Source: Candidatus Coprenecus pullistercoris
GTDB lineage: Bacteria > Bacteroidota > Bacteroidia > Bacteroidales > UBA932
Direction: 5' to 3'
Length of the DNA stretch: 64,000 nucleotides
Assembly: GCA_019116965.1 (NCBI GenBank)
Contig: DXAT01000037.1
Coordinates: forward strand, 1-64,000
Positions within the stretch are counted from its first letter, which is position 1. Every line of letters starts with the position of its first letter. This document shows positions 15,953-23,742 of the stretch, piece after piece. Below the pieces are notes generated by a model. It was not told where the DNA came from. It was given only the letters and a program-made list of their open reading frames with translations, and ran no database searches. Both the position numbers and the translations under genes were made by a program.

Positions 15953-17239
15953 TTATTCGGTTTTGATATCAGTATTCACATTCTTGGAGCCTATAAGCGC
16001 ATAGTAGAGCATGTAGGCGAATCCGGCTACCAGCAGCCAGTAGCTGTTGAGGAAGCCGACGCTGTCGGCGAGTGCGCTCTGGGCTGCCGGCAGGATACCG
16101 CCGCCGCACACCATCATCATGAAGATGCCGGAAGCGGCCGAGGTGTATTTGCCGAGACCCTCTACCGCCAGGTTGAAGATTACTCCCCACATCACGGATG
16201 TACAGAGGCCGCACAGGACAAGGAACAGGCAGTTGACGGGTACTTCCGCGAAGCCGAATGAGATATCCGAGCGCATCACGGGCATGTTGACTATGTTGCC
16301 TGTGGGCATGAAGATGGCCAGCAGCATCAGGAGTATGCCGATGCTTGCCGCTGTGGTGAGCATCGCCCGGCTTGAGACTTTGGCTCCGATGACTCCGCCT
16401 ATGAAGCGGCCTACGAGCATCAGCAGCCAGTATGTTCCGACTACGCTGCCTGCAATGGTGGTGTCAATGCCCTGGCCCGTCACCTGGTCTGTCATGAACA
16501 GGTTCATGATGTTGGGTATGCCGACTTCGACGCCCACATAGATGAAGATGCAGATGATGCCGAGCTTGAAATGCCTGAACGACCAAGCACTGTGGCTGTC
16601 CTTCCTTGCGTTTTTCTCTTTCTGTACCACATACGGTTCGGGAATCCTGGAGAAAAGCAGGACGAGGAAGGCCAGTACGAATATGCCCATGGCGAGGAAC
16701 AGCACCGGGTTGGAATTGGCAATCCTGGCTCCTGCAAGGTCCCCGATAAGATAGCCTCCGAGTACGGGAGCGAGGGTGGCGGCGGTGGAATTGAATACGC
16801 CTCCGATCTGTATGAGCTGATTGCCTTTATTGCCTCCTCCTCCGAGAGTGTTGAGCATGGGGTTCACGACGGTGTTGAGCATGCACATGGAGAATCCTGA
16901 GATGAATGCTCCCGCCAGATATACGGGAAAACTGTCCATGGTGCCGGATACGAATGTGATGCCCACGCCTAAGAAACCGACGGTCACGGCAGCCAGGGCG
17001 GTCTTCTTATAGCCTATGCGCTGCAGCAGCATTCCGGCCGGGATGCCCATGCACAGGTAGGCGAGAAAGTTCATCAGGTTGCCGAGCTGTGACTGGAAGT
17101 TGGACAGCTCGAACTGGGATTTGACTATGACTCCGAGGGGGTTCTGAAGTCCCGTTACGAACGCTATCATAAAGAACAGCGCTATCATTATCGCAATAGG
17201 GAGTGCATAGTTTCTTTTGGGAGAAGTGGTGTTTGTCAT
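15953..17239 (-). CDS. Sugar MFS transporter (FucP/GluP family)
   Basis: A 428-residue inner-membrane protein with about 12 hydrophobic segments. The first follows a short N-terminus (YALPIAIMIALFFMIAF). The FucP-family hallmarks TGLQNPLGVIVKSQFELS in the first loop and GAFISGFSMCMLNTVVNPML are present. The family imports fucose, glucose or galactose by proton symport. The ROK kinase encoded 3 nt downstream points to glucose or galactose rather than fucose, which is inference. A -7 box lies at 17277-17270. The Crp/Fnr-type regulator gene lies just upstream on the same strand, with a 52-nt gap. Confidence 0.93.
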   Translation of the reverse strand: MTNTTSPKRNYALPIAIMIALFFMIAFVTGLQNPLGVIVKSQFELSNFQSQLGNLMNFLAYLCMGIPAGMLLQRIGYKKTALAAVTVGFLGVGITFVSGTMDSFPVYLAGAFISGFSMCMLNTVVNPMLNTLGGGGNKGNQLIQIGGVFNSTAATLAPVLGGYLIGDLAGARIANSNPVLFLAMGIFVLAFLVLLFSRIPEPYVVQKEKNARKDSHSAWSFRHFKLGIICIFIYVGVEVGIPNIMNLFMTDQVTGQGIDTTIAGSVVGTYWLLMLVGRFIGGVIGAKVSSRAMLTTAASIGILLMLLAIFMPTGNIVNMPVMRSDISFGFAEVPVNCLFLVLCGLCTSVMWGVIFNLAVEGLGKYTSAASGIFMMMVCGGGILPAAQSALADSVGFLNSYWLLVAGFAYMLYYALIGSKNVNTDIKTE

Positions 17240-17269
17240 TTTAGTGTTTGTTTATTAGGCTTAGGACGA

Positions 17270-17277
17270 CAAAGGTA
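17270..17277 (-). promoter_or_regulatory. -7 box for the sugar transporter/ROK operon
   Basis: TACCTTTG on the minus strand matches TAnnTTTG and lies 30 nt before the transporter ATG at 17239. The operon may therefore start separately from the regulator gene. Confidence 0.5.
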
Positions 17278-17291
17278 GTAATAAATTGGTT

Positions 17292-17873
17292 TTATTTTCC
17301 AAGAAGTACGCTTTTAAGATGGCACAGGTACTGGGGTGTGACTCCTAAATAGGATGCGAGAATGTTGCCCGGCACGGCCTCTATGATTTCAGGACGGTTT
17401 TTCAGTACTGAGAGGTAACGGTCTTTCGCTGTCCCGTTTATAAGCGAGAGTTTTCTCTCGCATGAGTAAAGTTGTCCCATGGACAGGTTGAACATCCATT
17501 TCGCAAATTCGGGGAAGCTGTCAATCATGGTGTCGAAGGTGCTTTTGCTCATCCTCAATACTGTCGCTGCGCTCTTGCAGGTCTCGGCCATCAGGAAGGC
17601 CGGCTTCAGCATATAGTAGGAGTGGGGCGACAGGAACACTGTGCCGGGAGTGGCGAATCCGAAAGTGATCTCTCTGTGCTCCTCCATGTGGAACAGTCTG
17701 ATGATGCCTTCCTTGACGCAGTATATGTCGCTGTTGACGCTGCCGTATTCGATCAGGCGGTGGCGTGGCTTTATGCGGACCTCCTCCATCCGGCCAAGAA
17801 ACTCTTCCAGTATGCTGTCTGATGGGCCGAAGTTGCCTTCTTCCCTGAGCAGCTGTTTCAAATCCTCATGCAT
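17292..17873 (-). CDS. Crp/Fnr-family transcriptional regulator
   Basis: A 193-residue regulator. The cyclic-nucleotide-binding-like beta roll spans about residues 20-120 (RHRLIEYGSVNSDIYCVKEGIIRLF). A long dimerisation helix and a C-terminal helix-turn-helix follow, ending GNILASYLGVTPQYLCHLKS. The short C-terminus is typical of Bacteroidetes members. No FeS-type Cys cluster is seen and the effector is unknown. Two near-identical palindromic boxes sit upstream at 17895-17908 and 17949-17962. The first overlaps its own -7-like box and the second overlaps the promoter of the divergent lipoprotein gene. Autoregulation and control of the neighbour are therefore plausible. Confidence 0.92.
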   Translation of the reverse strand: MHEDLKQLLREEGNFGPSDSILEEFLGRMEEVRIKPRHRLIEYGSVNSDIYCVKEGIIRLFHMEEHREITFGFATPGTVFLSPHSYYMLKPAFLMAETCKSAATVLRMSKSTFDTMIDSFPEFAKWMFNLSMGQLYSCERKLSLINGTAKDRYLSVLKNRPEIIEAVPGNILASYLGVTPQYLCHLKSVLLGK

Positions 17874-17894
17874 GGTCTGTCATATGAAAAACGG

Positions 17895-17962
17895 ATGTAA
17901 AGATACATAAAATTGAGAAAATTAATCTATATTAACATTTTTGAGGATATGTAAAGTTACAT
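17895..17962. promoter_or_regulatory. Divergent promoter region with two Crp-like palindromes
   Basis: ATGTAAAGTTACAT (17949-17962) is a perfect 6-2-6 inverted repeat. ATGTAAAGATACAT (17895-17908) differs by one base. Their centres are 54 nt apart. The downstream one overlaps TACATTTG (17958-17965), a full -7 match 29 nt before the lipoprotein ATG. The other overlaps TATCTTTA on the minus strand (17905-17898), a near-match for the regulator gene. Confidence 0.6.
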
Positions 17963-17994
17963 TTGCAACAGATAAACACTAAAATATTATTACT

Positions 17995-19806
17995 ATGAGA
18001 CTATTGAGCAGACAGACCGTGCGGATGACCATGCTCTCCGCCCTATCGTTTCTCGCTGCTGTCTCCTGTGTGAAAGATGAGGAGACGCCGGCGGCACCTG
18101 AAATCATAATAGATACGGAAACAGCATCCGGCATTGTCGTGGATGCCTCAGGCGGAGTGTACGGCTTTTCGTATACGGTCAACAATCCGTCTGACGGCAC
18201 TCAGCTGTTTGCCCAGTCGGATGATGCTTGGATTCATGATTTTGAATATGAGCCTGGAAAGGTGGCTTTCACTGTGGACGAGAATACCGATAAGTCCGGC
18301 CGTAGCTCGGTCCTCAGGCTTTTCTATGAGAAGGCGGATGTAGTGGAGGTGACACTTACGCAGCTGCCGTCGGAGGGAGCCGTCTTCGAGTTCGTGCTCA
18401 GGGACATGACATCCACCGGCGTGACCATAGATGTGCTTCCTTCGGACAAGACCGTATACTATACATGGAATATACTGGATAAAGCGACGGCGGATGAGTT
18501 GTATGCGGACGACGCGGCTCTGACGGCCTTTGCCTATGATGTGCTGGACCAGGAGCTCGAGGATTACCGCAACTATGTGGATCAGAACGGTACCCTTGCC
18601 GATATACTCTCCCGTGCGGACGATCTGCTCCGAGTCAATGTTCTGGATCCCGGTACCGAATATCAGATTTTTGCTTTCGGAGTGGATGAGAAGAGCGGGG
18701 TAAGGAATACCGGCATCACCAGATATGACTTCTCCACGCCGGAGTTCAGGGTACAGGATGACTGCGGTTTCGAGATATCGTTCGACGAGGTGCTGCAGAC
18801 GGAGATGACATTCACGGTTGTTCCTGGTGACCCGGCGACAGGATATTATGTGGGTGTGTGCCCCTCGGCAATGGTGGACTCGGAAGGTCTGGACGGGCTG
18901 GCTCTGCAGTTTATACGCCAGGCAGATGTGGCCGGCATCGACTGGGGCTCGCACAGCGCTTTAAATTATGGGGAGATGACTCTCAATACTTTCGATGATA
19001 TGGGCATCACTGATATGACTCCCGGCATGTCCTATGCCGTGCTGGTATTCGGGGTAAGCGGTCTGGGCGAGCGTACTACAGAGGTCGCATGTGCGGAGCA
19101 GGTGCTGCCCGAGGTGATGCCGTCAGACATGACATTCGGGATAACGCTCGAGGCTCAGACTGAGAGCGGTGCTGTCCTGAAAATCGTACCTTCCGTTAAG
19201 GATGAACCGTATATCGCAGGTTGCCTGCAGTATGAGCAGTACAGCGAATATATAGGCAAGGACGAGGAGTTTATGCAGTACATCGTGGATTATGGAGGCA
19301 TGGGTGTCTATGAGGGAGACCAGATTTTGGACAGGAGTACCGCGCTTATACCCGATACACGCTATGTCTGCTTTGCTTTCGGGTACTCAGGCGGTGTCAC
19401 CACTCCGCTGACCGTGTTTGAATTCATGACCGGCAAGCCTGATGTGGGAGGCTCTGCGTCCGTTGCATTCACAAATGTGGAGATCATCGACGGCTCTGAG
19501 GTCGGTTATGACGGCAAGGCTGCTGTGTATGCCTATATGACGCCTAATGACGAAGCGGCCCACTGGTATGCTCAGGTGCTTGTGAGTGAGAATGGCGTGT
19601 GTATGGATGTGTTCGGAAACACATTCTCGGATACCGAGCTCATCAGCCTGCTTACAGACCCTGACAATGCTGCCAAATATACTGATTCGGATTATGCCGC
19701 TACGGCCGTGGACTGGGAGACGGAACTGACATTCTTCGCAATAGCAGAGGATGCGGAAGGCAATCTCGGTCCGCTTGTAAAGAAGACAGTGGTCGCGCAG
19801 CGGTAA
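17995..19806 (+). CDS. Large putative lipoprotein with BACON-like and repeated beta domains
   Basis: A 603-residue secreted protein. The signal peptide ends in a lipobox (LSFLAAVSC, Cys near residue 27), so it should be an outer-membrane or surface lipoprotein. Residues about 40-125 resemble a BACON-type beta sandwich (SDDAWIHDFEYEPGKVAFTVDENT, read in parts). Four related beta units of about 110-120 residues follow, each opening with an F-x-(I/V) strand and containing a YY/WY/YI turn (VYYTWNILDK, GYYVGVCPS, PYIAGCLQY, HWYAQVLVS). No catalytic motif was seen. Such proteins often bind glycans or act as surface adhesins, but the ligand here is unknown. It is divergent from the Crp/Fnr-type gene. 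Confidence 0.8.
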   Translation: MRLLSRQTVRMTMLSALSFLAAVSCVKDEETPAAPEIIIDTETASGIVVDASGGVYGFSYTVNNPSDGTQLFAQSDDAWIHDFEYEPGKVAFTVDENTDKSGRSSVLRLFYEKADVVEVTLTQLPSEGAVFEFVLRDMTSTGVTIDVLPSDKTVYYTWNILDKATADELYADDAALTAFAYDVLDQELEDYRNYVDQNGTLADILSRADDLLRVNVLDPGTEYQIFAFGVDEKSGVRNTGITRYDFSTPEFRVQDDCGFEISFDEVLQTEMTFTVVPGDPATGYYVGVCPSAMVDSEGLDGLALQFIRQADVAGIDWGSHSALNYGEMTLNTFDDMGITDMTPGMSYAVLVFGVSGLGERTTEVACAEQVLPEVMPSDMTFGITLEAQTESGAVLKIVPSVKDEPYIAGCLQYEQYSEYIGKDEEFMQYIVDYGGMGVYEGDQILDRSTALIPDTRYVCFAFGYSGGVTTPLTVFEFMTGKPDVGGSASVAFTNVEIIDGSEVGYDGKAAVYAYMTPNDEAAHWYAQVLVSENGVCMDVFGNTFSDTELISLLTDPDNAAKYTDSDYAATAVDWETELTFFAIAEDAEGNLGPLVKKTVVAQR

Positions 19807-19821
19807 AGTTCTTTATGTCTG

Positions 19822-19857
19822 TTTAAAACAGAGGGCGTGCCGCGGCACGCCCTCTGT
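19822..19857 (-). terminator. Terminator of the rubrerythrin gene
   Basis: A perfect palindrome, CAGAGGGCGTGCCG and its complement (19829-19856), has no unpaired centre. On the minus strand it is followed by TTTT. It lies 12 nt past the rubrerythrin stop and also faces the convergent lipoprotein gene. Confidence 0.8.
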
Positions 19858-19868
19858 CGTATCGGTAG

Positions 19869-20444
19869 TTAGTAGTTTTCTTTCTTAGGCTCGAAGTATG
19901 CCTTGGGGTGCTGGCATGCGGGGCATTTCTCCGGGGCTTTCCTGCCCTTGTGCACATAACCGCAGTTGCGGCACTGCCAATAGATTTCTCCGTCCCGCTC
20001 GAAGGCAGTACCTGTCTCGACTCTTTCCAAAAGCTTGCGGTAGCGGGCTTCGTGCTCTGCCTCAACCTTGGCAATCATCTCGAATGCCACGGCTATCTCA
20101 GTGAAGCCTTCTTCCCTTGCCACCTTGGCGGCTTCCGGATAGAGGACTGTCCATTCCTCATTCTCGCCTTCAGCGGCGGCCCTCAGGTTCTCAAGTGTGG
20201 TGGAGATGATGCCTGCGGGATAGGTAGAGGTAATCTCGACCATGCCTCCTTCGAGGAATTTGAAGAATTTCTTCGCGTGTTCTTTTTCCTGCTCCGCCGT
20301 CTCAAGGAATACGGCTGCTATCTGCTCGTAGCCCTCTTTCTTGGCTACGCTTGCAAAGTAAGTGTATCTGCCTCTTGCCTGGGATTCTCCGGCGAATGAG
20401 GCGAGAAGATTCTTCTCGGTTCTTGTGCCTTTGATTGATGCCAT
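19869..20444 (-). CDS. rbr: Rubrerythrin
   Basis: A 191-residue cytoplasmic non-haem iron protein that reduces hydrogen peroxide in anaerobes. The N-terminal four-helix ferritin-like domain carries the diiron ligands: E20 in AGESQARGRY, E53 and H56 in EQEKEHAKKF, and a second pair in KVEAEHEARY. The C-terminal rubredoxin-like domain has the two Cys pairs CRNCGY and CPACQH. The order and length are those of classical rubrerythrin. It has its own promoter (-7 box 20484-20477) and terminator, so it is probably monocistronic. No peroxide operator was recognised by eye. Confidence 0.97.
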   Translation of the reverse strand: MASIKGTRTEKNLLASFAGESQARGRYTYFASVAKKEGYEQIAAVFLETAEQEKEHAKKFFKFLEGGMVEITSTYPAGIISTTLENLRAAAEGENEEWTVLYPEAAKVAREEGFTEIAVAFEMIAKVEAEHEARYRKLLERVETGTAFERDGEIYWQCRNCGYVHKGRKAPEKCPACQHPKAYFEPKKENY

Positions 20445-20476
20445 AATAGTAAGTGTTAGTTGATGGTTAATGATGA

Positions 20477-20504
20477 CAAAGATATAAGAAAAGTTCTAAA
20501 TTTG
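20477..20504. promoter_or_regulatory. Back-to-back -7 boxes for rubrerythrin and the SDR gene
   Basis: TATCTTTG on the minus strand (20484-20477) serves rbr, 33 nt before its ATG. TAAATTTG on the plus strand (20497-20504) serves the SDR gene, 21 nt before its ATG at 20526. The boxes are only 12 nt apart, so the two promoters overlap and polymerases would compete. Confidence 0.55.
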
Positions 20505-20525
20505 CGGTCCTTAATCAAGTAAATT

Positions 20526-21332
20526 ATGCCATTGAACAATAAATACGCACTTGTGACAGGAGGCTCGTCCGGAATGGGGCTGCAATATGTGAGGATGTTG
20601 GCGGACAGAGGCTACAATATAATCATCGTAGCCCTTTTTCAGAATGAGACCGACGAGGTGGCCGCGGAGATGTCCAGGCTTTATCCGGATCTCGACTTTC
20701 TGTCCATAGGCATGGATCTCTCCACTGTGAATGCGCCCCGCAATGTATTCCGTACGGTCTCGGAGCAGAGGCCGGGCGCTGAGGTAGAGGTGCTGATCAA
20801 CAACGCCGGCATGCTTCATCCGATGCATTTCCGCAATATGCCTCCGGAGAAGGTGAGCAGCATTATCATGGTACACAACCATGCGACAGCCATGCTCTGC
20901 AGGTATTTCCTGCCCGGGATGCTGGAGCGCGGCAGGGGCTATATCCTGAACATATCCTCCCTGGCAGCCTGGTTCCCGTTTCCGTTTCTCACCACTTATG
21001 CCTCGACCAAGTCGTTCACGCGTATTTTCACCCGTGCGCTCAGGACGGAGTGCCAGAAGACAGGAGTCAATGTCTCAGCCATATATTTCGGGGCGGTGGA
21101 TACGCCTTTGCTTGGACTTCCGCCCAAGTACAGTCGCCTGGCCCGTAGGCTGGGCATCATGATCAGGCCGGAGAAGGCTGCCTCCAAAGCTCTGAGGATG
21201 ATGTTTAAGGGCCGCTCGGGCAGGATTCCCGGACTGGTCAACAAGATAGGCCGGCTGTTTGCGCCTCTGCTTCGTCCTTGGATTTTCGGTCCCATAGAGA
21301 GGAGGGTTACCCGGCATTGGGATTTGAAATAG
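20526..21332 (+). CDS. Short-chain dehydrogenase/reductase
   Basis: A 268-residue NAD(P)-dependent oxidoreductase with a Rossmann fold. It shows the cofactor motif TGGSSGMG (about 12-19), the NNAG motif in LINNAGMLHP, and the catalytic Ser and YxxxK as NISSLA and YASTK. The C-terminal 60 residues are basic and include a hydrophobic stretch (GRLFAPLLRPWIFGP) that might touch membranes, as in some lipid- or steroid-acting SDRs. The substrate cannot be assigned. It stands between rubrerythrin (divergent) and bamD, which has its own promoter. Confidence 0.9.
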   Translation: MPLNNKYALVTGGSSGMGLQYVRMLADRGYNIIIVALFQNETDEVAAEMSRLYPDLDFLSIGMDLSTVNAPRNVFRTVSEQRPGAEVEVLINNAGMLHPMHFRNMPPEKVSSIIMVHNHATAMLCRYFLPGMLERGRGYILNISSLAAWFPFPFLTTYASTKSFTRIFTRALRTECQKTGVNVSAIYFGAVDTPLLGLPPKYSRLARRLGIMIRPEKAASKALRMMFKGRSGRIPGLVNKIGRLFAPLLRPWIFGPIERRVTRHWDLK

Positions 21333-21365
21333 GAACAATTATTGCATGGTTCCGGAATTAATGTA

Positions 21366-21373
21366 TATCTTTG
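21366..21373 (+). promoter_or_regulatory. -7 box for the bamD cluster
   Basis: TATCTTTG matches TAnnTTTG and lies 12 nt before the first possible ATG (21386) and 18 nt before the next in frame (21392). A TTG at 21342-21344 could be part of the -33 element. Confidence 0.5.
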
Positions 21374-21385
21374 TAAGTTCGGAAA

Positions 21386-22207
21386 ATGTATATGAAGAAA
21401 AATGTTTTGGGCAAGTCCGCCGCAGTGCTGCTGTCTTTGGCGGTGATGTCGTTGATACTGTCGTGCAAGAGCCAATTCGAGCTCATGTTGGAGAGTCACG
21501 ATGTGCCGGCAAAGTACAAGACGGCGTTTGAACTGCTTGATGCCGGCAAGTATTCCAAGGCCGCCCGTATGTTCGAGTCGCTGAAGATAGCCGTCAGGGG
21601 AACGGCTCAGGATGACACCGTGCAGTATTATACGGCATATTCCCATTACCGCTATGGAGACATGGAGGCTGCCGAGCAGGCCTTTGATTCGTATATAAAT
21701 AATTTCCCGCGCAGTCCTTTCACGGATAAGGCCAGGTTCATGTACTTGGACTGCCTGTATCTGGGCACATACAGATATGAGCTGGACCAGACTCCTACCT
21801 ACAGGGCGCTGGCAGCCATCAATGAGTATCTGATAGACTATCCGGACAATGAATATGCTCCCAACTGCCACAAGATGATAGCAGACCTGGAGGAGAGGCT
21901 GGACCGCAAGGAGTACGAGTCCGCAAAGCTGTACTATACCATAGAGGACTACAAGGCGGCGCATTATGCGCTCAAGCTGGTGCTGAAGGATGATGCGGAC
22001 AATGTCTACCGTGAGGACATCATGTATTACACAGTCATGTCTGCGTATAAATACGCGCTCAATAGTGTCCCGGACAAGCAGAGGGACAGGTATGTGACTT
22101 TTACGGACGATTATTTTACATTTGTCAGCGAATTTCCGGACTCCGGGTACCGTAAGGAGCTGGACGCACTGGCATCAAAAGTTCAGAAAATCTTAAATAA
22201 GAAATAA
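21386..22207 (+). CDS. bamD: Outer membrane assembly lipoprotein BamD
   Basis: A 273-residue lipoprotein. The signal peptide ends in the lipobox MSLILSC (Cys near residue 28). An ATG two codons in (21392, MKKNVLG) is an equally good start. The mature part is built of TPR-like helical pairs: YKTAFELLDAGKYSKAARMFESL, YYTAYSHYRYGDMEAAEQAF (each read in parts) and FPRSPFTDKARFM. These match the BamD/YfiO family. BamD works with BamA, also in this window at 33980, to insert beta-barrel proteins. It heads the cluster bamD, omega-like subunit, coaBC, recN, with gaps of 4, 10 and -1 nt. Confidence 0.93.
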   Translation: MYMKKNVLGKSAAVLLSLAVMSLILSCKSQFELMLESHDVPAKYKTAFELLDAGKYSKAARMFESLKIAVRGTAQDDTVQYYTAYSHYRYGDMEAAEQAFDSYINNFPRSPFTDKARFMYLDCLYLGTYRYELDQTPTYRALAAINEYLIDYPDNEYAPNCHKMIADLEERLDRKEYESAKLYYTIEDYKAAHYALKLVLKDDADNVYREDIMYYTVMSAYKYALNSVPDKQRDRYVTFTDDYFTFVSEFPDSGYRKELDALASKVQKILNKK

Positions 22208-22211
22208 AACC

Positions 22212-22529
22212 ATGGAAATCAAACAGGTACCTACCAACACCATCACAAGGAATCTGTCGGAGCTGGCCAAGCCCACAGGCAACATCTATGAGACTGTAAT
22301 GATTATAGCCAAGAGGGCCAACCAGATTTCGGCCAATGTCAAGCAGGAGCTCAGCCAGAAGCTGGAGGAGTTCTCCAACTATGCTGACACTCTTGAGGAG
22401 ACTTTCGAGAACCGTGAGCAGATAGAGATATCCAAGCATTATGAGAGGCTTCCCAAGCCTACGCTGGTCGCTATCGAGGAGTTCCGCAACGGTGAGATTT
22501 ACTACCGCAAAGTAGAGGATCAGCAGTAG
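22212..22529 (+). CDS. rpoZ: RNA polymerase omega-like subunit (RpoZ family)
   Basis: A 105-residue protein. The N-terminal half has the omega-type segment NIYETVMIIAKRANQIS, equivalent to the helix with A-x-RA-x-Q/I that contacts the beta-prime C-terminus. The rest is charged and helical, ending near PTLVAIEEFRNGEIYYRK, a tail seen in Bacteroidetes omega-family proteins. It starts 4 nt after bamD and precedes coaBC by 10 nt. Omega next to coaBC is also seen in other bacteria. The protein is more diverged from E. coli omega than beta and beta-prime are, so the assignment rests on the motif, size and context. Confidence 0.82.
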   Translation: MEIKQVPTNTITRNLSELAKPTGNIYETVMIIAKRANQISANVKQELSQKLEEFSNYADTLEETFENREQIEISKHYERLPKPTLVAIEEFRNGEIYYRKVEDQQ

Positions 22530-22539
22530 CGCTCCGCAC

Positions 22540-23742
22540 ATGCTTAAGGGCAAACATGTACTCATAGGCGTTACAGGGAGCATAGCCGCCTATAAGGCGG
22601 CATATCTCGTACGCCTGCTCGTGAAGGAGGGCGCTGAGGTGAAGGTGGTGATGACGGCCGCTGCCAAGCATTTCATCACGCCGCTCACGCTGGCTACTTT
22701 GTCGCGCAATCCCATTCTCACCGAATTTTTCAATCCTGAGAACGGGCAATGGAACAGTCATGTCTCCCTCGGACTCTGGGCTGATCTGTTCCTGATAGCT
22801 CCGGCTTCGGCCAATACCTTGTCCAAGATGGCGCACGGCATAGCCGACAATCTGCTGCTGACGACATATCTGTCCGCCAAATGCCCGGTGATGGCAGCTC
22901 CGGCCATGGATCTGGACATGTACGCGCATCCGGCCACTCAGGAGTCCATGGATATACTCCGTGCACGCGGAGTGGAGATCATCGAAGCTGCATCCGGAGA
23001 GCTGGCCAGCGGTCTGGACGGCAAGGGCCGGATGGAGGAGCCGGAAGCTATAATGAGAAGAGTCAATGCGCTTTTCTCCAGGCGGGAGAGCCTGAAAGGC
23101 CGCAGGGCAGTGGTCACATCCGGTCCCACAAGGGAAGCCATTGATCCGGTAAGGTTCATCTCCAATCACTCTTCCGGAAAGATGGCTTCGGCCATAGCGG
23201 ATGAACTGGCCCGCAGGGGGGCTGAGGTGACGGTGGTCTCCGGGCCGGCTGCTGTAAGGCCGTCTGAGCCGGGCATACGGATTGTGGATGTGGTCTCAGC
23301 CCGTCAGATGTACGAGGCCACAGTCGCAGAATACGATAAAGGCAGCGATATAACGGTGCTTTGCGCGGCCGTGGCGGATTTCACGCCGGAGTCGGTGAGC
23401 CCGGTCAAGATAAAGAAAGACGGCAGTGCCATGACGATTGATTTGGTTCCGACCGAGGACATCGCGGCTGCCATAGGCTCGCGCCGCCGTCAGGACGGAG
23501 TGGTGGCCGGCTTTGCTCTCGAGACAGATCATGCGGAGGACAACGCCATGGGCAAGCTGCGCCGCAAGAACATGGACATGATAGTGCTGAACTCTCTGGA
23601 AGATCCCGGTGCCGGCTTCGGAGTAGATACCAATAAGGTTACGATTTTTTTCCGAGACGGCAGCCGCAGGGATGTTCCCATGGCGTCCAAGGCCGAAGTG
23701 GCCTCATCAATAGTTGACAGTATCGAAAAACTACTGAACTGA
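22540..23742 (+). CDS. coaBC: Bifunctional phosphopantothenoylcysteine decarboxylase/synthetase
   Basis: A 400-residue two-domain enzyme of coenzyme A synthesis. The N-terminal CoaC flavoprotein domain (about 1-180) has the FMN loop GVTGSIAAYKA, the catalytic His in NSHVSLG, the PASANT motif (APASANTLSKMAHGIADNLL) and PAMDLDMY. The C-terminal CoaB domain (about 188-400) has VTSGPTREAIDPVRFISNHSSGKM and IKKDG, typical of the CTP-dependent synthetase. It makes 4'-phosphopantetheine from 4'-phosphopantothenate, cysteine and CTP. Its stop overlaps the recN ATG by one base (TGATG), so the two are translationally coupled. Confidence 0.96.
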   Translation: MLKGKHVLIGVTGSIAAYKAAYLVRLLVKEGAEVKVVMTAAAKHFITPLTLATLSRNPILTEFFNPENGQWNSHVSLGLWADLFLIAPASANTLSKMAHGIADNLLLTTYLSAKCPVMAAPAMDLDMYAHPATQESMDILRARGVEIIEAASGELASGLDGKGRMEEPEAIMRRVNALFSRRESLKGRRAVVTSGPTREAIDPVRFISNHSSGKMASAIADELARRGAEVTVVSGPAAVRPSEPGIRIVDVVSARQMYEATVAEYDKGSDITVLCAAVADFTPESVSPVKIKKDGSAMTIDLVPTEDIAAAIGSRRRQDGVVAGFALETDHAEDNAMGKLRRKNMDMIVLNSLEDPGAGFGVDTNKVTIFFRDGSRRDVPMASKAEVASSIVDSIEKLLN

